Below are positions 6,500 to 11,485 of a stretch of DNA of 11,485 nt, piece by piece; the stretch's first letter is position 1; the number at the start of each line of letters is the position of its first letter. The translations under genes and the position numbers were made by a program. A model generated the notes under the pieces. That model was not told the DNA's origin. It did no database searches and saw only the letters and a list, made by a program, of their open reading frames with translations. Origin of the DNA: an uncultured Neomegalonema sp. (GTDB lineage: Bacteria; Pseudomonadota; Alphaproteobacteria; Rhodobacterales; Rhodobacteraceae); the NCBI GenBank assembly GCA_937958345.1, contig CALGNW010000317.1:1-11485 (forward strand). The letters are read 5' to 3'.

Positions 6500-8239
6500 A
6501 TGGCTCAACCGATTTCCGCAACCGCTCACGATACGCTTGCACAGAAAAGCAAAGACGACAGCATCGTCTCGGGCGGACGCCTGGTGGCAAAGGCGCTCAA
6601 GGCTGAGGGGGTTGATACCGTCTTCACGCTTTGCGGCGGCCATATCATCGACATTTACGACGGATGTATCGACGAGGGCATCAAGATCGTCGACGTCCGC
6701 CACGAACAGACGGCGGCCCATGCAGCTGACGGATACGCACGCCAGACCGGCAAACTCGGCTGTGTTGTGACGACCGCTGGTCCCGGTTGCACGAATGCGG
6801 TGACGGGCATTGCGACAGCATTCCGCTCGGAATCTCCGATCCTGCACATTGGCGGCCAATCCAGCCTTACCCAGCATAAACAAGGCTCGCTGCAGGATCT
6901 GCCTCATGTCGATATGATGGGTCCGATTACGAAATTCGCCTCGGGCGTTTTCTCGACAAACCGTGTGGCTGATATGGTATCGATGGCCGCGCGCGAGTGC
7001 TTTAACGGCGCTTACGGTCCCAGCTATCTCGAAATTCCGCGTGACATTCTTGATGCCGAAGTGCCGATCGACCAGGCCGTGATACCGGCGGCGGGGTCTT
7101 ATCGGGCCTCGACGAAATCAATCGGTGATCCCCGCGATATCGAAAAACTGGCGGACATCCTTGTCAACGCCCGGCGCCCTGCGGTTCTGTTCGGCCAGCA
7201 GGTCATGTCGTCAGGCAGCATCGATGCGTGCGCCCAATTCGCCCGTGCGCTCGATATTCCGGTTTATGCCAACGGCGGCGCGCGCGGGATGATGCGTAAC
7301 GACGACCCGCACCATTTCGACCGTACCCGTTCGGATGCCTTCAAAAAGGCAGACGTCATTTTGATTGTTGGCACGCCTTTCGATTTTCGCATGGGCTACG
7401 GCAAACGCATCAGCAAGGATGCTACGCTTGTCCAGATTGATCAGTCCTACGCAACGGTCGGCAAGAACCGCGATGTCTCGCTCGGCATTGCCGGTGATCC
7501 GGGGTCGGTTTGCGCGGCTGTCGAGCAGGCGGCAACGGGGCGCATCGACAACACGGCCCGTCAGTCGCGTCAGGAATGGATGAAAGAACTGCGGGCGATC
7601 GAGGCATCGAAGCTTGAAAAGCTGATGCCGATGTTCCTCAACGACTCGAATCCGATCCACCCGTATCGTTTGGCCTACGAGATCAATGAGTTTCTTGCTG
7701 AAGACACCATCTACATCGGTGACGGCGGCGACATTGTAACGATCAGCGCGCAGGCCGTGCGTCCGCGCAATCCCGGTCAATGGATGGACCCCGGCGCGCT
7801 CGGTTCGCTTGGCGTAGGAACCGGCTTTGCGATGGCGGCCAAACTCGCGCACCCGAATAAAGAGGTCATGTGCCTCTATGGTGACGGCTCGTTCGGCATG
7901 ACGGCTTTTGATATGGAGACCGCACAGCGTTTTGGCGCACCCTATCTTGCGGTGGTCGGCAACAACTCGGCGATGAACCAGATTCGCTACGGCCAGATCG
8001 CAAAATACGGTGCCAATCGCGGTGATATCGGCAACAAGCTCGGCGACGTCGAGTTCGGCAAATTCGGCGAGATGATCGGCGGCTACGGCGAAGAAGTCCG
8101 CGAAGCCGCTCAAATCGGCCCGGCGCTTCAGCGCGCGCGCGAGGCGATTGCCGCAACGGGCAAATGCGCCGTGGTCAATGTCTGGATTGATCCGAACGAA
8201 TACGCGCCGGGCACAAAAGCCCAAACGATGTATAAGTAA
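6500..8239 (+). CDS. ThDP-dependent 2-hydroxyacyl-CoA lyase / oxalyl-CoA decarboxylase-like enzyme
   Basis: The product is a 579-residue thiamine-diphosphate enzyme with the usual three-domain layout: N-terminal pyrimidine-binding (about 22-185), central (about 210-345), and C-terminal pyrophosphate-binding (about 390-565). The catalytic glutamate is Glu70 in VRHEQTAAHAADGYAR. The ThDP/Mg motif runs from GDGSFG (461-466) to NN (488-489), with normal spacing. In context with frc it should make formyl-CoA by cleaving a CoA thioester. However, it reads unlike Oxalobacter or E. coli oxalyl-CoA decarboxylase: their GDYEE(M/L)DQ active-site segment is QGSLQDLPH here (128-136), and VFTLCGGHI replaces their YGVVGIP. 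A 2-hydroxyacyl-CoA lyase or divergent decarboxylase is therefore likely; acetolactate synthase is less so. ATG 6500 is chosen for the AAGGGGAAG site at 6486-6494. An earlier in-frame start at 6323 would overlap the GntR gene by 158 nt. Confidence 0.8.
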   Translation: MAQPISATAHDTLAQKSKDDSIVSGGRLVAKALKAEGVDTVFTLCGGHIIDIYDGCIDEGIKIVDVRHEQTAAHAADGYARQTGKLGCVVTTAGPGCTNAVTGIATAFRSESPILHIGGQSSLTQHKQGSLQDLPHVDMMGPITKFASGVFSTNRVADMVSMAARECFNGAYGPSYLEIPRDILDAEVPIDQAVIPAAGSYRASTKSIGDPRDIEKLADILVNARRPAVLFGQQVMSSGSIDACAQFARALDIPVYANGGARGMMRNDDPHHFDRTRSDAFKKADVILIVGTPFDFRMGYGKRISKDATLVQIDQSYATVGKNRDVSLGIAGDPGSVCAAVEQAATGRIDNTARQSRQEWMKELRAIEASKLEKLMPMFLNDSNPIHPYRLAYEINEFLAEDTIYIGDGGDIVTISAQAVRPRNPGQWMDPGALGSLGVGTGFAMAAKLAHPNKEVMCLYGDGSFGMTAFDMETAQRFGAPYLAVVGNNSAMNQIRYGQIAKYGANRGDIGNKLGDVEFGKFGEMIGGYGEEVREAAQIGPALQRAREAIAATGKCAVVNVWIDPNEYAPGTKAQTMYK

Positions 8240-8263
8240 CTTTTGAACGACGGAGATCAGACT

Positions 8264-8488
8264 ATGGAATGGGCCTTGGTTTTTATTCTCAGCTACACAG
8301 ACCCGAATGCGTCCCCGAACGACGCTGCGATAAGCGAGCACGCCACTGTTTCATCGCCGACTTACGCGTCGCTGGATGAATGTCAGGCTGCCGGAAATCA
8401 GAAGATGAACAATCTGAATTGGTCAGAGGCGGACGGCGGACAATTACGCTGGACCTGTTCGCAGGACGGAACCTTCGCACAGCGTTGA
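8264..8488 (+). CDS. Small two-cysteine protein of unknown function
   Basis: The product is a 74-residue protein that I do not recognise by name. It starts with a short hydrophobic stretch (MEWALVFILSY), followed by a polar middle and two cysteines, in LDECQAAG and near the end in LRWTCSQDG. This arrangement recalls small alphaproteobacterial hypothetical proteins that begin with a hydrophobic strand and carry a Cys pair. The hydrophobic part seems too short for a secure signal peptide or membrane helix. The ATG at 8264 has a CGGAG site at 8251-8255; an in-frame TTG at 8243 would add only seven residues. It sits 24 nt after the ThDP enzyme gene and 92 nt before frc, on the same strand, so it is inside the operon. 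That position, the good ribosome binding site and clean codon use make it probably real. No function can be assigned. Confidence 0.65.
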   Translation: MEWALVFILSYTDPNASPNDAAISEHATVSSPTYASLDECQAAGNQKMNNLNWSEADGGQLRWTCSQDGTFAQR

Positions 8489-8530
8489 TGCTTGCGGCGC
8501 GCTCGAAACCGTTGAAAACATATTGGCCAT

Positions 8531-8570
8531 GCGGCCCGAGGGCGGGAAAGCAATTCCCGCCGAGATGACG
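8531..8570. repeat. Degenerate copy of the palindromic repeat, with hairpin
   Basis: GGCGGGAA (8541-8548) pairs perfectly with TTCCCGCC (8554-8561) around a 5-nt loop. The segment shares GCGGCCCGA (8531-8539) with the centre of the repeat at 1042-1104 (1070-1078), and GATGACG after the stem resembles that repeat's GAATGAC edge. It appears to be a rearranged or decayed relative. It ends just at the frc ribosome binding site (ACGGAG, 8568-8573), so it could influence frc translation or separate frc output from the upstream genes. Confidence 0.6.
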
Positions 8571-8580
8571 GAGAAAATCT

Positions 8581-9858
8581 ATGAAGGCGCTTTCCGGCGT
8601 AAAAATTTTGGACTTCACGCATGTGCAGTCTGGGCCGACATGTACGCAGCTGCTCGCATGGTTCGGGGCCGACGTCATCAAGGTCGAGCGCCCCGGCGTA
8701 GGCGACGCAACGCGCAAGCAACTGGTTGATGTGCCGGGCGCGGACAGCCTGTATTTTACGATGCTGAACCACAACAAGCGTTCCATCGAAATTAACTCGA
8801 AGGATGAAACGGGCAAAGAAGTTCTGACGCGCCTCGTCCGCGAATGCGATGTCCTTGTAGAAAACTTTGCCCCCGGTGCGCTCGACCGTATGGGGTTCGG
8901 TTGGGAAGACCTTCAACGAATTAACCCGCGCATTATCATGGCTTCGGTCAAGGGCTTTGGTCCGGGCAAGTACGAGGACTGCAAGGTCTACGAGAACGTC
9001 GCACAATGCGCGGGCGGTTCGGCATCGACGACGGGCTTTCTCGATGGCCCGCCCCTCGTAACAGGCGCGCAGATCGGTGACAGCGGCACGGGCCTGCACC
9101 TCGCCCTCGGGATCGTCACGGCTTTGTTCCAGCGTGAAAAGACAGGACGCGGCCAAAAGGTGCTGGCAGCGATGCAGGACGGTGTGCTGAACCTCTCGCG
9201 CGTCAAACTCCGCGATCAGCAACGTCTCGCCTCGGGTCCGCTCAATGAATACTCCCAGTTTGGTGAGGGCATTCCGTTTGGCGAGGCGACGCCGCGCGCG
9301 GGCAACGACTCGGGCGGCGGTCAGCCGGGGCGTATCCTGAAATGTAAGGGCTGGGAGACCGACCCGAACGCCTACACCTATTTTATCACGCAAGCGGCGG
9401 TTTGGAAGAACGTCTGCGATGTCATCGGCAAGCCGGAATGGAAAGAGGCGGAGGGCTATGCAACGCCGCCGGAACGCCTCGATAAACTGAACGAGATTTT
9501 TGACGCGGTTGAACAATGGACGATGACCAAGACCAAGTTCGAGGTCATGGATATCTGCAATCCGCTCAACATCCCTGTCGGGCCAATCCTGTCGATGAAG
9601 GAAATTGCCGAAGACCCGGGCCTGCGCGAAACCGGAACCGTGGTCGAGGTCGATCACCCGGAACGCGGCAAGTACCTGTCGGTCGGGTGTCCGATCAAGC
9701 TTAGCGACAGTGAAGTAACTGTGGAACGCTCGCCTTTGTTGGGTGAGCATACAGCTGAAATTTTGGCTGAAGTGCTTGGCTATTCGGGTGACGAATTCGA
9801 CCGCGTTGTAAAATCCGGCGCGGTTGGCGACGTGAAACTGCCGGACGCGGCAGAATAA
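8581..9858 (+). CDS. frc: Formyl-CoA:oxalate CoA-transferase (class III, Frc/YfdW type)
   Basis: The product is a 425-residue class III (CaiB/BaiF) CoA-transferase. Frc moves CoA from formyl-CoA to oxalate, giving oxalyl-CoA and formate. The sequence follows E. coli YfdW and Oxalobacter FRC closely from memory: LDFTHVQSGPTCTQ, ERPGVGDATR, ADSLYFTMLNHNKRSIE, KVYENVAQC, TTGFLDGPP, VKLRDQQRL, LKCKGWETDPNAY and VGCPIKLS. Asp167 in IGDSGTG is the expected catalytic nucleophile (Asp169 in FRC). Gln47 occupies the position of FRC Trp48, as in YfdW. The glycine loop reads DSGGGQPG (243-250), so the first glycine of the usual GGGGQ loop is Ser244. The ATG at 8581 follows ACGGAG at 8568-8573. Closely related enzymes accept other acids (for example succinate or acetate), so the acceptor should be treated as likely but not proven to be oxalate. 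Confidence 0.88.
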   Translation: MKALSGVKILDFTHVQSGPTCTQLLAWFGADVIKVERPGVGDATRKQLVDVPGADSLYFTMLNHNKRSIEINSKDETGKEVLTRLVRECDVLVENFAPGALDRMGFGWEDLQRINPRIIMASVKGFGPGKYEDCKVYENVAQCAGGSASTTGFLDGPPLVTGAQIGDSGTGLHLALGIVTALFQREKTGRGQKVLAAMQDGVLNLSRVKLRDQQRLASGPLNEYSQFGEGIPFGEATPRAGNDSGGGQPGRILKCKGWETDPNAYTYFITQAAVWKNVCDVIGKPEWKEAEGYATPPERLDKLNEIFDAVEQWTMTKTKFEVMDICNPLNIPVGPILSMKEIAEDPGLRETGTVVEVDHPERGKYLSVGCPIKLSDSEVTVERSPLLGEHTAEILAEVLGYSGDEFDRVVKSGAVGDVKLPDAAE

Positions 9859-9893
9859 ATGCGGCATCCCCTGAGAAATACGGAGGCAATGAA

Positions 9894-10808
9894 ATGCGTC
9901 TGATCGTGATGGGCCAACAGGCGTTCGGCAAAGACGCGCTTGCTAAAATTCTCGATACGGGAACCGACGAGGTCGTGGCGGTTTATTGCGAACCGGACCG
10001 CGAGGGAAAACCTGTCGACCCGATCAAGTCGTTTGCGGACGAAAAGGGCATACCGGTTTACCAGCCGGCAGACTTCAAATCCGCTGATTCCCTCAGCATG
10101 CTCGCCATGCATGATGCCGACCTTATGGTCATGGCCTTCGTAAATGTGTTTGTGCCGGAGGCGGCAAGGGATACCCCGAAGCACGGCTCAATTTGCTTCC
10201 ACCCCTCGCTTTTGCCCCTTCACCGTGGTCCGTCTGCTGTGAACTGGCCAATTATCTGGGGGTCGGAAAAATCGGGCTTTTCGTGGTTTTATCCGACAGA
10301 CGGCTTGGATGAAGGCGACATTCTCATGCAGTGGGAATGCGGCATCGGGCCGGACGACACCGTTATCGATCTGTATTTCAAAAAGATCTATCCGGCGGCC
10401 ATTGACTCGGTTCCGGCGGTTATTGATGCGTTCAGAGAGGGGAATCCCCCTCGCACACCACAGGATGAAAGTAAGGCAACCTACGAATATCGCTGTAAGA
10501 AATCACATGCGCAGATTGATTGGTCTAAACCTGTGGCCGAGGTTTACAACCTGATCCGCGGCTGCAATCCCGCACCGGGTGCATGGACCACCCGCGACGG
10601 TGCCGAGGTCCAAATCTATGACGCGGCACGGCAGGACGGAGACGGACAGCCCGCTTCGGTCGTTTCCGTGTCAGAAGACGGCGTGACTGTACAGGCCAAC
10701 GGCGGTCGCATACTGCTCAAAAGGGTCAAGCCAAAAGGCGGTGATAAACAACCGGCCGCCGATTGGGCCGCAACTGCCGGACTGTCACCGGGCGATACGC
10801 TCGGTTGA
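9894..10808 (+). CDS. Formyltransferase-fold protein like the hydrolase domain of 10-formyl-THF dehydrogenase
   Basis: The product is a 304-residue stand-alone protein with a formyl_trans_N domain (about 1-185) and a formyl_trans_C domain (about 205-300). It resembles the N-terminal hydrolase domain of ALDH1L1 most closely: the start MRLIVMGQQAFGKD, then HGSICFHPSLLPLHRGPSAVNW, GFSWFYPTDGLDEGDILMQ, INPxxQIDWSKPVAEVYNLIRG-like spacing and PAPGAW. Expected catalytic His103 and Asp142 are present. The Asn found two residues before that His in Fmt and GART is Cys101 here; ALDH1L1 also lacks it. It is too divergent and wrongly placed to be the housekeeping Met-tRNA formyltransferase. It could hydrolyse 10-formyl-THF, or move a formyl group between formyl-CoA and THF (inference). 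A strong CGGAGG at 9881-9886 fixes the ATG at 9894. It lies 35 nt after frc and 24 nt before fhs. Confidence 0.82.
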   Translation: MRLIVMGQQAFGKDALAKILDTGTDEVVAVYCEPDREGKPVDPIKSFADEKGIPVYQPADFKSADSLSMLAMHDADLMVMAFVNVFVPEAARDTPKHGSICFHPSLLPLHRGPSAVNWPIIWGSEKSGFSWFYPTDGLDEGDILMQWECGIGPDDTVIDLYFKKIYPAAIDSVPAVIDAFREGNPPRTPQDESKATYEYRCKKSHAQIDWSKPVAEVYNLIRGCNPAPGAWTTRDGAEVQIYDAARQDGDGQPASVVSVSEDGVTVQANGGRILLKRVKPKGGDKQPAADWAATAGLSPGDTLG

Positions 10809-10832
10809 GCATACATATTTAAGGGACGCGCT

Positions 10833-11485
10833 ATGTCTGACATCGAAATTGCCCGCAAGGCCAACAAGAAACCCATTCAGGAAATCGGCAATAAGCTCGG
10901 TATCCCAACCGATCATCTGCTTCCGTTCGGCCATGACAAGGCGAAGGTCTCCGCCGAATTCATTAAATCGAAGGCGGGCGATGCGGACGGCAATCTGATC
11001 CTTGTGACCGCGATCAACCCGACGCCGGCGGGCGAGGGCAAGACGACAACCACTGTCGGACTTGGCGACGGCCTCAATAAAATCGGCAAGAACGCAATGG
11101 TCTGCATTCGCGAGGCGTCGCTCGGGCCTAACTTCGGGATGAAGGGCGGGGCGGCAGGCGGCGGTTACGCTCAGATCGTGCCGATGGAGGATATGAACCT
11201 CCACTTCACCGGCGACTTTCACGCGATCACGTCGGCACATAACCTTTGTGCGGCGATGCTAGACAACCACATCTACTGGGGGAACGAGCTGGAGATTGAT
11301 GTCCGCCGCGTGGTCTGGCGCCGCGTTCTGGACATGAACGACCGCGCGCTTCGTCAGATCACGGCATCGCTCGGCGGCGTGGCAAACGGCTTCCCGCGCG
11401 AGACCGGCTTTGACATCACGGTCGCGTCCGAGGTTATGGCGATCCTTTGCCTCGCAAACGATCTTGCCGACCTCCAGAAACGGCT
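10833..11485 (+). CDS. fhs: Formate-tetrahydrofolate ligase, N-terminal part (3' end outside window)
   Basis: Fhs joins formate to tetrahydrofolate at the cost of ATP, giving 10-formyl-THF for purine, serine and C1 metabolism. The first 217 residues are present, about 40% of the usual ~555. Family signatures are clear: TPAGEGKTTTTVGL, with the P-loop at residues 64-71, then REASLGPNFGMKGGAAGGGYAQIVPMEDMNLHFTGDFHAI, which forms the substrate region, and ASLGG-VANGFPRETGFDITVASEVMAILCLA. The ATG at 10833 is chosen for the MSDIEIARK start and the AAGGGA site at 10821-10826. It begins 24 nt after the formyltransferase-like gene, so it is in the same operon. It would capture the formate released by Frc. 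The reading frame is open to the window edge. Confidence 0.97.
   Translation, partial: MSDIEIARKANKKPIQEIGNKLGIPTDHLLPFGHDKAKVSAEFIKSKAGDADGNLILVTAINPTPAGEGKTTTTVGLGDGLNKIGKNAMVCIREASLGPNFGMKGGAAGGGYAQIVPMEDMNLHFTGDFHAITSAHNLCAAMLDNHIYWGNELEIDVRRVVWRRVLDMNDRALRQITASLGGVANGFPRETGFDITVASEVMAILCLANDLADLQKR

Noticed and set aside
6500..8239. Acetolactate synthase large subunit (ilvB)
   Set aside because: The superfamily similarity is real. However, there is no adjacent ilvN/ilvH small subunit or ilvC, and the neighbours are frc and formyl-folate genes, so a CoA-thioester lyase is more likely.
7211..8341. Reverse-strand open frame (376 codons) opposite the ThDP enzyme
   Set aside because: It is a shadow of the sense gene. 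It has no family motif, and it runs over the end of the ThDP gene and the start of the small gene.
8398..9867. Reverse-strand open frame (489 codons) opposite frc
   Set aside because: It is longer than frc itself, but has no recognisable domain. The sense frame matches Frc/YfdW throughout, so this is codon-bias shadowing.
9894..10808. Housekeeping methionyl-tRNA formyltransferase (fmt)
   Set aside because: It shares the fold, but the Asn of the Asn-x-His motif is Cys. The sequence follows the ALDH1L hydrolase domain, and no def (peptide deformylase) gene is next to it.
1..11485. tRNA or rRNA genes, CRISPR arrays, insertion sequences, attachment sites
   Set aside because: None seen. There are no regularly spaced repeats, no transposase-like frame, and the intergenic gaps are too short or lack cloverleaf signatures.

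Overview
The window looks like a chromosome segment from a GC-rich alphaproteobacterium. Codon usage is biased to G/C in third positions. The valyl-tRNA synthetase is followed by an SseB-like protein and a small ribbon-helix-helix protein of an alphaproteobacterial type. Two copies of a dispersed palindromic repeat lie between genes. The genus cannot be fixed from the sequence. Every supported gene is on the + strand.

Region 1 (1-2216) is housekeeping-like: the C-terminal end of valS, a palindromic repeat 6 nt past its stop, an SseB-domain protein, and a short RHH_4-type DNA-binding protein. An approximately 190-nt non-coding gap (2217-2408) follows. It carries a 13-bp palindrome and probably the control region of the next block.

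Region 2 (2409-11485, running off the window) is one co-directional catabolic block. It encodes a tripartite TRAP uptake system (dctP, a strong hairpin, dctQ, and dctM overlapping dctQ by 4 nt) and a FadR/FCD-type GntR regulator. These are followed by a thiamine-diphosphate (ThDP) lyase/decarboxylase of the oxalyl-CoA decarboxylase / 2-hydroxyacyl-CoA lyase superfamily and a 74-residue two-cysteine protein. Last come a clear formyl-CoA transferase (Frc/YfdW type), a stand-alone protein like the formyl-hydrolase domain of 10-formyltetrahydrofolate dehydrogenase, and the first 217 residues of formate-tetrahydrofolate ligase (fhs).

The genes suggest this logic. A small carboxylate (oxalate, or a short 2-hydroxy acid) is imported by the TRAP system. 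Frc activates it by CoA transfer from formyl-CoA. The ThDP enzyme cleaves the acyl-CoA to formyl-CoA plus CO2 or an aldehyde/ketone. The one-carbon unit then enters the folate pool, either as formate through Fhs or, speculatively, directly through the formyltransferase-like protein. No formate dehydrogenase is visible, so the design points to C1 assimilation rather than simple oxidation. The most notable points are that the ThDP enzyme is not a canonical oxalyl-CoA decarboxylase, and that a formyltransferase-fold protein lacking the usual catalytic Asn sits between frc and fhs.
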